7,120 bases of DNA from Desulfobulbaceae bacterium UBA5123 (GTDB lineage Bacteria; Desulfobacterota; Desulfobulbia; Desulfobulbales; UBA5123): positions 412 to 7,531 of the forward strand of contig DHYT01000167.1 in the NCBI GenBank assembly GCA_002415465.1. The letters are read 5' to 3'. The notes below the pieces were generated by a model. The model did not search any database and was not told the DNA's origin. It saw only the letters and a program-made list of their open reading frames with translations. How positions within the stretch are numbered: the first letter of the stretch is position 1; every line of letters starts with the position of its first letter. Made by a program: the position numbers and the translations under genes. Positions 1-5,724 of the stretch are shown one piece after another.

Positions 1-215
1 ACGATGCCGGTGAGGCCGTTCATCAGGAGGTGCACCTGCCCCGGTCCCACCGGGACATGGATCAGGCTGGCGATGAAGAAGCCGGCGGTGAGCACCGCCA
101 CCTGGGGGATCTGCCGATAATCGGTTTTTTTGAGGCCGATGCCGATGCCGCCGGCCGCGATGGCGGTGGTGGTGGCAAGAACCGGCAGGGAGACGACGCC
201 GTCGGCGATATGCAT
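1..215 (-). CDS. cbiM: CbiM/NikM-type energy-coupling-factor transporter permease, N-terminal 71 residues (truncated by window edge)
   Basis: Substrate-binding membrane permease of a group II ECF-type metal transporter, importing Ni2+ or Co2+ across the inner membrane with CbiQ and CbiO partners outside the window. The protein begins MHIADG, the family's N-terminal metal-site signature in which Met1 and His2 ligate the metal. Hydrophobic segments follow at about residues 8-27 and 38-55, then the family-typical HVPVGPGQVHLLMNG (about 56-70). The start at 215 is fixed by the MHI signature and by a GAGG ribosome site 7-8 nt upstream. It lies 16 bp after the DUF4198 gene, so the two are almost certainly co-transcribed. 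Nickel is favoured over cobalt because nikR is the next gene upstream and shares an operator-like repeat; the sequence alone cannot separate NikM from CbiM. The C-terminal part lies off the left edge. Confidence 0.9.
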   Translation of the reverse strand, partial: MHIADGVVSLPVLATTTAIAAGGIGIGLKKTDYRQIPQVAVLTAGFFIASLIHVPVGPGQVHLLMNGLTGI

Positions 216-231
216 GTGGGTATCCTCGTGA

Positions 232-1005
232 TTACTGCATGTCCTGAACGCGGACCCAGATCAGGCCGCCCAGTTCCACCGCCACCGGTTTGCCGTCCGG
301 TCCGGGCATGGGTTTGTCGCCGTCCACCAGCGCGGCAAAGCCCCACCAGCCGCCCTTGGGCATGGCGTAGGAGAAAACGCCGTGCTCGTCGGCCCTGATC
401 ACCTGGGTGACAAAGGGGTCGGCGGGGATCTTGATTTTCTTGTTCTCGTTATAGTATTCCACCTCGACCTCGGCATGGGGAACCGGTTTGCCGTTGCGGG
501 TGACCATCCCCCGGAAGATGTTGCCGGTCCAGAGCCCGTAGGGGCGCACCAGGGGCATGATCTCCACCGGCTGGCCGGTGGCGGCGTCCCAGCCCTCCTC
601 GGCGCCGAAGGCGTCCACCACCACCTTGGTGTAGTGGATGATCATCTTCTGCTCGGCCGGCTCCCAGTAAGGGGCCGGGTCGATGAAGAAGAGGTAGTCG
701 GCGGGCTCCGCAACCGTGAAGCGGCTGGTGTAGGCGGTGGCCCCGGAGAGCTTGCGGGCGACGAGGCTCTTGCCGAGATCGGTGGTGCGGCCGTTGGCGA
801 TGACCCCGAAGCGGGTGGGTTTTTTCATCTCCATCACCGGCCCCCATTCCATGGGATGGGTGAAGCGGATGTCGAGATCGATGACGCGGCCGGTGGCGGC
901 GGTGACGATGTCGCGGCTGGGCAACAGGGTCTGGAAGTGGGCGGAGGCGGCGGCGGCGTTGAGCAGGCAGGCGAGGCCCACGAACAGGCTGGTGAAGCGG
1001 GGCAT
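232..1005 (-). CDS. Secreted DUF4198-domain protein, putative nickel-uptake accessory (NikK-like)
   Basis: A 257-residue protein with a Sec signal peptide: Arg3, a hydrophobic core at about residues 5-20, and an ASA cleavage site before His23. The mature part looks like the DUF4198 family (PF10670), found beside CbiM/NikM transporters in many anaerobes and proposed to capture or hand over metal in the periplasm. Visible features are a mature N-terminus beginning HFQTLLPS, a first beta-rich segment (about 40-110) and a C-terminal segment (about 160-257) resembling a carboxypeptidase-like beta-sandwich, with GMVTRNGKPVPHAEVEVEYY typical of such folds, ending in a Trp-rich portion (PKGGWWGFAAL). 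The start has a strong GAGGAG site 7 nt upstream. It is first in an operon with cbiM, 75 bp after nikR, and preceded by a direct repeat likely bound by NikR. The family is fairly secure; a role in nickel is inferred from context. Confidence 0.85.
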   Translation of the reverse strand: MPRFTSLFVGLACLLNAAAASAHFQTLLPSRDIVTAATGRVIDLDIRFTHPMEWGPVMEMKKPTRFGVIANGRTTDLGKSLVARKLSGATAYTSRFTVAEPADYLFFIDPAPYWEPAEQKMIIHYTKVVVDAFGAEEGWDAATGQPVEIMPLVRPYGLWTGNIFRGMVTRNGKPVPHAEVEVEYYNENKKIKIPADPFVTQVIRADEHGVFSYAMPKGGWWGFAALVDGDKPMPGPDGKPVAVELGGLIWVRVQDMQ

Positions 1006-1014
1006 GACGGAAAT

Positions 1015-1020
1015 CTCCTC
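1015..1020 (-). promoter_or_regulatory. Ribosome binding site of the DUF4198 gene
   Basis: GAGGAG on the minus strand, 9 nt before the ATG ending at 1005. It starts only 6 bp after the nearer copy of the proposed NikR repeat, so a bound regulator would sit directly over the leader. Confidence 0.75.
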
Positions 1021-1021
1021 G

Positions 1022-1053
1022 GGTTGGTGTTACTATTTGATGGTTGGTGTTAC
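1022..1053 (-). promoter_or_regulatory. Proposed NikR operator for the DUF4198-cbiM unit (12-bp direct repeat)
   Basis: Read on the minus strand, GTAACACCAACC occurs twice exactly, at 1053-1042 and 1033-1022, separated by 8 bp, an offset of 20 bp. The core GTAACAC resembles half-sites I recall for NikR in non-enteric bacteria, where they are usually reported as inverted repeats; here the copies point the same way. The same arrangement (RTAACAY, 20 bp offset) lies before nikR. I see no convincing -35/-10 pair between nikR and this gene, so the promoter is unassigned. Confidence 0.6.
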
Positions 1054-1062
1054 CGGTTGGGT

Positions 1063-1088
1063 AAAAAAAATGCGCCGGGGTCAGCGCA
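1063..1088 (-). terminator. Short intrinsic terminator overlapping the nikR stop codon
   Basis: On the minus strand TGCGCT (1088-1083) pairs with GGCGCA (1076-1071), a 6-bp stem with one T-G wobble and a 6-nt loop, followed at once by eight T (1070-1063). The nikR TGA stop lies inside the hairpin. The stem is short, so termination is probably partial. It separates nikR from the DUF4198-cbiM unit, consistent with each having its own operator. Confidence 0.5.
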
Positions 1089-1491
1089 GGTGATCGCCGG
1101 TGCTGCTCATGCTCAGGTGGCCGTTCTTGACCCCCCTGAGGGCGATAAGCTGTTCGGCCAGGCTCTGCACCTTGCGGGCCTTGCCGCGCACCACGATCAC
1201 CTCCAGGCAGTTGTCGTGGTCCATGTGGACATGCATGCTGGAGATGATGTGGTGGTGCAGCTCGTGCTGCAGCTCGGTGATCTTCTCCTGGAGCTGGTAG
1301 CGGTGATGGTCGTAGACCAGGGTGATCACCCCGGCGACCTCCTTGTCCGCCTCCCACGCCTCCTGGACGAAGCTTTTGCGGATGAGGTCGCGGACGGCCT
1401 CGGAGCGGTTGGAATAGGTCCGCTGGGTGATGTAGCGGTCAAACTCGGCCAGCAGCTGTTCCTCGAGGGAGATGGAAAATCGTTTGAGCAT
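1081..1491 (-). CDS. nikR: Nickel-responsive transcriptional regulator NikR
   Basis: A 136-residue cytoplasmic repressor, the usual NikR size. Residues 1-45 form a ribbon-helix-helix DNA-binding domain: beta strand KRFSISL, then a helix with YSNRSEAVRDLIR. Residues about 52-136 form the ACT-like nickel domain. The four square-planar ligands of E. coli NikR are present at the same numbers: His76, His87, His89 and Cys95 (in HVHMDHDNCLE). The C-terminus keeps the family pattern RGVKNGHL. A longer start at 1599 is possible on paper but would put coding sequence over the promoter and operator, and adds 36 residues absent from the family; the chosen ATG has an AGAAGG site 8 nt upstream. NikR with Ni2+ normally represses nickel uptake genes; here it lies directly upstream of the likely target transporter and probably represses itself through the repeat at 1494-1520. 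Confidence 0.95.
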   Translation of the reverse strand: MLKRFSISLEEQLLAEFDRYITQRTYSNRSEAVRDLIRKSFVQEAWEADKEVAGVITLVYDHHRYQLQEKITELQHELHHHIISSMHVHMDHDNCLEVIVVRGKARKVQSLAEQLIALRGVKNGHLSMSSTGDHLR

Positions 1492-1493
1492 CG

Positions 1494-1520
1494 ATGTTAC
1501 CTTCTTGGTTAAAGTGTTAT
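1494..1520 (-). promoter_or_regulatory. Proposed NikR auto-operator (direct repeat before nikR)
   Basis: On the minus strand ATAACAC (1520-1514) is followed 13 bp later by GTAACAT (1500-1494), a degenerate direct repeat with 20 bp offset matching the exact repeat before the DUF4198 gene. It lies between the -10-like box and the nikR ATG, overlapping the expected transcription start, where a bound repressor would block initiation. Confidence 0.55.
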
Positions 1521-1522
1521 CG

Positions 1523-1551
1523 AGGGTAAACGCGAGGGGGGTGAAAGTCAA
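1523..1551 (-). promoter_or_regulatory. nikR: Candidate nikR promoter
   Basis: Minus strand TTGACT at 1551-1546 (5 of 6 to the sigma-70 -35 consensus), a 17-bp spacer, and TACCCT at 1528-1523 (3 of 6 to the -10). The spacing is ideal and the -35 is good, but the -10 is weak. The proposed operator begins 2 bp downstream. Confidence 0.45.
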
Positions 1552-1968
1552 GTGCAAATCGTAATTTCCGGTAAAGTTTATAGGTATTTTTCCTGACAAA
1601 AAAAGTGACGTACGGAAAAGGTCGCAGGGAAACGGTGTTAGAGGCCTGTTTGTGGTTAACTATCTGAAAACATGGAATAAATTTTTAGACACGGAATAAC
1701 GGCGGTTTGGCGGAAGAGCGAGTTTTTAGGAGCAAAACGGAGGAAACGAGAGGTAGGATGTTGTTTAGTAAATTCTTAAATAACTGCGACGGATTCCTCG
1801 CTTCGGGGTAACTTTCGAAAATCAGGCGTTTTTTGCGACAGGGTGGGAAAACCTCGGAAGAAAGGGGGGTTGTGGCGCAAGGCGGCGCGCAATCCCGCGC
1901 CTGGACGGGGATCGGGAGGGAAATGGCAACGGGGGTGAGAGGGAAAGAGAAATTGATTCAAACCGCCT
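1552..1968. other. Non-coding region between nikR and dnaA; possible replication origin elements
   Basis: No convincing gene is seen: the open frames here are short, low-complexity and lack ribosome sites. The left part (about 1555-1785) is AT-richer than the surroundings. It contains TGTGGTTAA at 1651-1659, which on the minus strand is TTAACCACA, one mismatch from the DnaA box TTATCCACA. It also holds a 13-bp direct repeat at 1668-1680 and 1687-1699 (11 of 13 identical, core GGAATAA, offset 19 bp) and an AT-only-like run at 1764-1783. The right part (about 1850-1980) is strongly G-rich on the plus strand, with a hairpin at 1884-1901 (GGCGCG, 6-nt loop, CGCGCC) and five G-runs at 1907-1943. 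A position beside dnaA makes an origin plausible, but only one decent DnaA box is visible, so the call is tentative. Confidence 0.3.
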
Positions 1969-1995
1969 TTGACAGGGGGGCTGGTTTCTCATAAT
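1969..1995 (+). promoter_or_regulatory. dnaA: Candidate dnaA promoter
   Basis: A perfect -35 TTGACA at 1969-1974 is followed by CATAAT at 1990-1995 (5 of 6 to TATAAT) with a short 15-bp spacer. Transcription would start near 2002, giving a leader of about 70 nt. A run of six G (1975-1980) after the -35 and a run of six C (2021-2026) in the leader form a 7-bp inverted repeat around the start site, including one flanking A-T pair. A DnaA-box-like TAATACACA (1992-2000) overlaps the -10, which would suit autoregulation but has one mismatch to the loose consensus. Confidence 0.6.
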
Positions 1996-2073
1996 ACACA
2001 CGTACCGCCCCAAAAGCGGACCCCCCTTTTCATACATACGAAACATAAATTACGATTAGGACTATTCGTCGAG

Positions 2074-3417
2074 ATGCCTTGGCAGAAAGTTAAATCTATT
2101 CTGAAGAAGTCTCTGTCTGAAAGCGTGTTTGCGTTGTGGATCGATCCCATTCATGGAATCCAGTCCGAAGACGCGCTTCTTGAGCTCATTTGCCCGGACC
2201 AGTTCTTTGCCTCCTGGGTTGCCGAGCATTACCTGTCCCTGATCCAAGAGGGGCTGGCCCTGTGCGGTCACGGCGGCATGGCTGTCCGTTGCGCCATGCG
2301 CCCCGGCAACGGGCGGGCGGCCGCGCTGCTCAGCCATGATGCCACCGAACAGCTGCGGCTGCCGTGCGTTCCCGAACAGCAGCAGGGGACCATCCGCACC
2401 CTCCATCCCCGTTATACCTTTGACGAGTTCATGGTGGGCGACAGCAACGCCCTGGCCCATTCCGCCTGCAGCGCGCTGGCCGGCGGCGACACCTCCCTGG
2501 GCCGCTGTCTCTATATAGAGGCGGGCACCGGCCTGGGCAAGAGCCACCTCACCCATGCGGTGGCGCATCATGTCGTCAGCCATTCGCCGTCGGTGCGGCT
2601 GCAGTATCTCACCGCCCAGCAGCTGACCAGCGAGATGGTGCGGGCGATCAAGCACAACGCCATGGAGCAGTTCAAGGAGAAATTCCAGAAACAGTGCGAC
2701 ATGCTGCTCATCGAGGATGTGCAGGCCCTCTCCGGCCGGGTCAAGACCCAGGCCGAGCTGGCCGACGCCTTCGATATCCTGATGGAGAGCGGCAAGTCCA
2801 TCGTGCTCACCGGCGGCATGGCCCCCCGTGAGATCCCCAATATCGATGAAGGCATCCGTTCCCGCTTCTCGTCGGGGCTGGTGACCTCCATCAACTCCCC
2901 GGACCTGCATACCAGGGTGATTATCCTCAAGCGCAAGGCGCTCAACAAGGACCTTGCCCTGAGCGATGAACTCATCATCTATCTGGCGGAGAATATCCGG
3001 GGCGACGTCCGGCAGCTGGAGAGCGCGGTGATCGGACTCAAGGCCAAATCCTGCCTGCTGAAGACCCCGCCCGACCTGGCCATGGCCAAGGAGGTGGTGC
3101 GCAACCTCGTCGGCCATCAGGTGGAGTTGTCGGCCGAGGCGGTGCGGGATTTCGTCGCCCGCCAGTTCAAGGTGGCAGTGAGCGACATGCGTTCCAAGTC
3201 GCGCAAGAAATCCATCACCTTCCCCAGGCAGGTGGCGATGTACCTCGCCCGCAAGCATACCGAGCTGGCCTTGGGCGACATCGGCGGCGCCTTCAACCGC
3301 GACCATTCCACGGTGGTGCATTCGGTGCGGGTGATCACCGAGGCGGTGAACCGCAACGGCAGCGTCCGCGGCCAGCTTGAGCATCTCTCCGAGAAGCTGG
3401 ACAAGGAGTTGCGCTAG
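2074..3417 (+). CDS. dnaA: Chromosomal replication initiator protein DnaA, divergent form
   Basis: A 447-residue initiator that binds DnaA boxes and opens the origin in its ATP form. Domain I is at about 1-65 (W3, then FALWIDPI); domain II is a short linker. The AAA+ domain III begins near RYTFDEFMVGDSN (about 113-125). Walker A is GTGLGKSHL at 151-159, with Ser157 where Thr is usual. Walker B is LLIEDVQ at 211-217, where most DnaA have LLIDDIQ. Sensor I is LTGGMAPREI (245-254) instead of the usual SSDRPP form. The arginine-finger box is SRFSSGL (263-269, Arg264), and sensor II Arg is at 313. Domain IV (about 340-447) has the recognition signature RDHSTVVH at 409-416. Start: the ATG at 2074 places Trp3 as in the family; a TTG at 1969 coincides with the promoter -35 and is rejected. 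The ribosome site is weak (AGGA, 12 nt away). No dnaN follows. It may be the main DnaA or a paralogue. Confidence 0.9.
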   Translation: MPWQKVKSILKKSLSESVFALWIDPIHGIQSEDALLELICPDQFFASWVAEHYLSLIQEGLALCGHGGMAVRCAMRPGNGRAAALLSHDATEQLRLPCVPEQQQGTIRTLHPRYTFDEFMVGDSNALAHSACSALAGGDTSLGRCLYIEAGTGLGKSHLTHAVAHHVVSHSPSVRLQYLTAQQLTSEMVRAIKHNAMEQFKEKFQKQCDMLLIEDVQALSGRVKTQAELADAFDILMESGKSIVLTGGMAPREIPNIDEGIRSRFSSGLVTSINSPDLHTRVIILKRKALNKDLALSDELIIYLAENIRGDVRQLESAVIGLKAKSCLLKTPPDLAMAKEVVRNLVGHQVELSAEAVRDFVARQFKVAVSDMRSKSRKKSITFPRQVAMYLARKHTELALGDIGGAFNRDHSTVVHSVRVITEAVNRNGSVRGQLEHLSEKLDKELR

Positions 3418-3444
3418 GCTCAGCGCGAGAGGGCGTCGCCGCCA

Positions 3445-3491
3445 AACAAAAAGGCCGTTGTCGGGTGATTTCCGATAACGGCCTTTTTGTT
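3445..3491. terminator. Bidirectional intrinsic terminator between dnaA and hemG
   Basis: A 20-bp inverted repeat: the arm at 3445-3464 (AACAAAAAGGCCGTTGTCGG) pairs with 3472-3491 around a 7-nt loop (3465-3471). The only non-Watson-Crick position is 3460/3476, a G-T wobble in the plus transcript. The A-run of one arm and T-run of the other give a U-tract on both strands, so it ends dnaA from the left and hemG from the right. Confidence 0.92.
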
Positions 3492-3510
3492 GTTGGGTGC
3501 TGGCGTCGGT

Positions 3511-4890
3511 TCAGAAGTAGACCGGTTTGACCGGCGCCTCCTCCTGCGGCGCGGCGTGGCCGGCGGCAACGCCTGCCGCCACCCGCTTTGCCGCCTTGAC
3601 CATGTCGTTGATGCCGATCCCGTCCCAGCCGAAGCCGCAGAGATGCAGGCCGGGGTGCGACTGCTCGCATTGCCGCCGCCAGTCGGTGAGGGCCCGGTGG
3701 CTGCCTACCTCCATCTGCGGGATGCCGCCTGCCGGCCGCAGCACCTTGCCGAAGCAGGGCGGTTCGCATAACGGGATAAGTTGGCCCAGGTCGGCGAGGG
3801 TGCCGGCGAGGATCTCGTCGTCGGAGAGCGCCAGCCGTTCCGGGTGGCGGCGGCCCCCCACCAGCGCCTCGACGAGCACCTTGCCGGCCGGGGCGCGGCC
3901 CGGGAACATGTGGGTTGAAAACATCGCCCCCATGGCGAAGCGGTTTTCCCGTTCCGGGGCCAGGTAGCCGAAGCCGTAGGGGATCTTGACCCGGTCGGAA
4001 AAGCCCAGCAGGACGTTGGCGATCTTCGCCTCCGGCACCTCGCCTACCGGCGGCGGGCTGAGCGGGGTGAGCAGCGGCAGGGCGGCGTTGACCGGCAGGG
4101 CGACGATGAGGGCCGGGGCGGCGAGTTCGCCCGCCGTGGTCGTCACCCGCCATTGCCCGTCGGCGTGGCTGACCGCGAGCGCCTTGACGCCGGTGCGCAG
4201 CGGCTTGCCGGCGGCCAGGGTGTCGGTCAGCCGTTCCATCCCCTGGGGGAAGCTGATCATGGACGGCATCCGCCCCGGCTTCTTCGCGCCGGCCGCCTTC
4301 TTCTTGTTGCGCAGACCGCGCAGGAGCGAGCCGGATTCTTGTTCGAGCCTGCGCACCCCCGGCATCACCGCGTCGATGCTGAGCCGCTGGTAATCGCCGG
4401 CAAAGGTCCCGGTGGCGGCCGCATCCACCAGCGGCAGCACCTCGCGGCCGAAGCGGTGCGCGGCCCACTGGCCGAGGCTCTGTTCGGCCATGATCGGCTT
4501 GATCCACAGGTCGCCGAGCAGCCGCAGCTTGCCCAGCGGCGAGAGCAGGGGGGTGGTGAGCAGTTGTTTGGGGTTTTGCGGCAGGGCCACCAGGCGGCCG
4601 CGATGACAGACATAGCGGAGGAACTTGCCCAGCGGCGCCCGTTGCGCCTCGCGGTCAAGGCCGGTGTCGGCGAGGAGTTCCCGGCTTTCATCGATGTTGT
4701 CGAGAAAGCCGTGCGGCCCCCACTCGGCGAGAAAGCCGTTCTCGTTGAAGGAGCGCACCGCGCCGCCCGGCCGCGAGCCGCCCTCGAGCAGGACAAGGTC
4801 GATGCCCGGTCGCAGCTTGTTGAGGAAATGAGCGGCGGCCAGCCCCGAGAGGCCGCCGCCGATAATGATCACCTGATGGCTTTCGTTCAT
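3511..4890 (-). CDS. hemG: Protoporphyrinogen oxidase, FAD-dependent HemG/HemY type
   Basis: A 459-residue flavoprotein that oxidises protoporphyrinogen IX to protoporphyrin IX (or the coproporphyrin equivalent), a late step of haem synthesis, usually at the inner face of the membrane. The N-terminal dinucleotide fold shows GGGLSGLAA at 11-19, the ribose-binding acid Glu36 and the GG pair at 42-43 (SRPGGAVRS). The substrate domain lies between about 90 and 210 and contains a Lys-rich loop (RNKKKAAGAKK). The C-terminal FAD signature is CGFGWDGIGINDMV, starting at residue 418, matching the family's GIGI motif. Length is normal for the HemY-like family; in the absence of oxygen such enzymes must use an electron acceptor other than O2, which the sequence does not identify. 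The start overlaps the upstream phosphoesterase stop in ATGA, so translation is probably coupled; its own ribosome site is weak. Terminated at 3445-3491. Confidence 0.92.
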   Translation of the reverse strand: MNESHQVIIIGGGLSGLAAAHFLNKLRPGIDLVLLEGGSRPGGAVRSFNENGFLAEWGPHGFLDNIDESRELLADTGLDREAQRAPLGKFLRYVCHRGRLVALPQNPKQLLTTPLLSPLGKLRLLGDLWIKPIMAEQSLGQWAAHRFGREVLPLVDAAATGTFAGDYQRLSIDAVMPGVRRLEQESGSLLRGLRNKKKAAGAKKPGRMPSMISFPQGMERLTDTLAAGKPLRTGVKALAVSHADGQWRVTTTAGELAAPALIVALPVNAALPLLTPLSPPPVGEVPEAKIANVLLGFSDRVKIPYGFGYLAPERENRFAMGAMFSTHMFPGRAPAGKVLVEALVGGRRHPERLALSDDEILAGTLADLGQLIPLCEPPCFGKVLRPAGGIPQMEVGSHRALTDWRRQCEQSHPGLHLCGFGWDGIGINDMVKAAKRVAAGVAAGHAAPQEEAPVKPVYF

Positions 4891-5618
4891 GGTCTTGCCG
4901 TCCCGTTGGGTGATGAAGGCGTCTTGCCGAGGCCGGCGGTGATGGTGTCGCCGTCCCAGGTGATGTCGATCCAGCCGCCGTCGCGCAGCATGCCGGGGTT
5001 GATGATGGTGGTGCGGCCGATGGTGTCCGTCCCCCTGGCCTCATGGATGTGACCGGTAAGGCAGAGGTCCGGCTGGTGTTCCTCGATAACGGCGCGGATG
5101 GAGCGGCTGCCCACATGGCTGCTGTCGCGCAGCCGGTCGGTCGCGGTGCCGTGGGGCGGCGCGTGGCTGACCAGGATGCGGGCGCGGGCGTCGTGGCTGG
5201 CGGCAAGGCCCTGGTCTGCGAGGCGGGCAAGCTCGGTTTCGGCAAATTCATTGGGGGTGCCAAACGGGGTTGGATTCGAGCCGCCGACCCCGAAGATGCC
5301 GAGATTGTTCCAGAGCACGCCGCGTCCGTGCAGGCTGATCCCCTCGTCGAGAAGATACCTGTTCACCTCCGGCCGGTCAAGGTTGCCGGCAACGGCCAGC
5401 AGGGCCGGGTTCCGCGCCCGGATGGCGGCGATGATCTTGCCGGCCTCGGCGCGGCCGCCGAAGTTGGTGAGGTCGCCGGTGACCAGCAGCAGGTCGGCGT
5501 CGGCCAGATCGGGCATGGCGGCAAGTTTGCCGAGATCCATGTGGATGTCGCCGAAGGCGAATATGCGCAGCGGGCGACAGGTTCGGCTGGTGTCGGGTTG
5601 TGGGGCTTTGGTAATCAT
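4887..5618 (-). CDS. Calcineurin-like metallophosphoesterase, COG2129 (Icc-related) type
   Basis: A 243-residue soluble enzyme expected to hydrolyse phosphomono- or diesters with two metal ions; the physiological substrate is not known. All five family motifs are visible: GDIH (Asp24, His26), GDLTNFGG (Asp49), GNLDRPEV (Asn79), SHAPPHG (His152) and GHIHEARG (His190, His192). The third motif has Leu80 where classical enzymes have His (GNHD); in the COG2129 group this place is also not His. The segment GVGGSNPTPFGTP (110-122) and the ending INPGML are typical of this group. The ATG at 5618 was chosen because conserved sequence starts soon after it and nothing upstream in frame resembles the family; its ribosome site is poor. 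The gene is first in a two-gene unit whose stop codon overlaps the hemG start by 4 bp, which suggests co-expression but not a shared pathway. Confidence 0.88.
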   Translation of the reverse strand: MITKAPQPDTSRTCRPLRIFAFGDIHMDLGKLAAMPDLADADLLLVTGDLTNFGGRAEAGKIIAAIRARNPALLAVAGNLDRPEVNRYLLDEGISLHGRGVLWNNLGIFGVGGSNPTPFGTPNEFAETELARLADQGLAASHDARARILVSHAPPHGTATDRLRDSSHVGSRSIRAVIEEHQPDLCLTGHIHEARGTDTIGRTTIINPGMLRDGGWIDITWDGDTITAGLGKTPSSPNGTARP

Positions 5619-5638
5619 TCCGGCGAGTTTATCAGACT

Positions 5639-5667
5639 TTGGCCGGGGGCGACAGAGAAAAGATATT
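5639..5667 (+). promoter_or_regulatory. Weak candidate promoter for the flavodoxin-fold gene
   Basis: TTGGCC at 5639-5644 (4 of 6), a 17-bp spacer, then GATATT at 5662-5667 (4 of 6). Transcription would start near 5674, just ahead of the stem at 5675-5707 and the palindrome at 5705-5718. Matches are modest and no other evidence supports the site. Confidence 0.25.
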
Positions 5668-5704
5668 GCGTTGTCCGGCGCTTTTTGCAATAAAGATACG
5701 GTGC

Positions 5705-5724
5705 CGGGGAATTCCCCGTTTTTT
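5705..5724 (+). terminator. Palindromic terminator-like hairpin in the leader of the flavodoxin-fold gene
   Basis: A perfect 14-bp palindrome CGGGGAATTCCCCG at 5705-5718 can form a 5-bp GC stem with an AATT loop, followed by six T (5719-5724), then G and five more T. It works as a terminator only for plus-strand transcripts, yet no plus-strand gene precedes it; the upstream gene is divergent. It lies 47 bp before the ATG at 5772. An alternative is a protein-binding palindrome. Confidence 0.5.

Noticed and set aside
967..969. Lipobox in the DUF4198 signal peptide (Cys13)
   Set aside because: The residues before Cys13 are Gly-Leu-Ala, a poor lipobox, and a better signal peptidase I site (ASA) lies before His23.
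1050..1064. Short palindrome TTACC-N5-GGTAA as an alternative inverted NikR site
   Set aside because: The arms are only 5 bp and the spacing is far too short for the NikR tetramer; the 12-bp direct repeat explains the region better.
382..1512. Long plus-strand open frame of 376 codons
   Set aside because: It is antisense to nikR and the DUF4198 gene, has low-complexity Gly/Val/His-rich sequence typical of a GC-rich shadow frame, and runs through the intergenic operator.
1776..2046. Small minus-strand open frames between nikR and dnaA
   Set aside because: Pro/Arg/Ser-rich low-complexity translations without ribosome sites, overlapping the dnaA promoter and G-rich block.
2062..3384. Long minus-strand open frame of 440 codons opposite dnaA
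   Set aside because: The dnaA frame has clear family motifs throughout; the antisense frame is His/Gly-rich with no recognisable domain.
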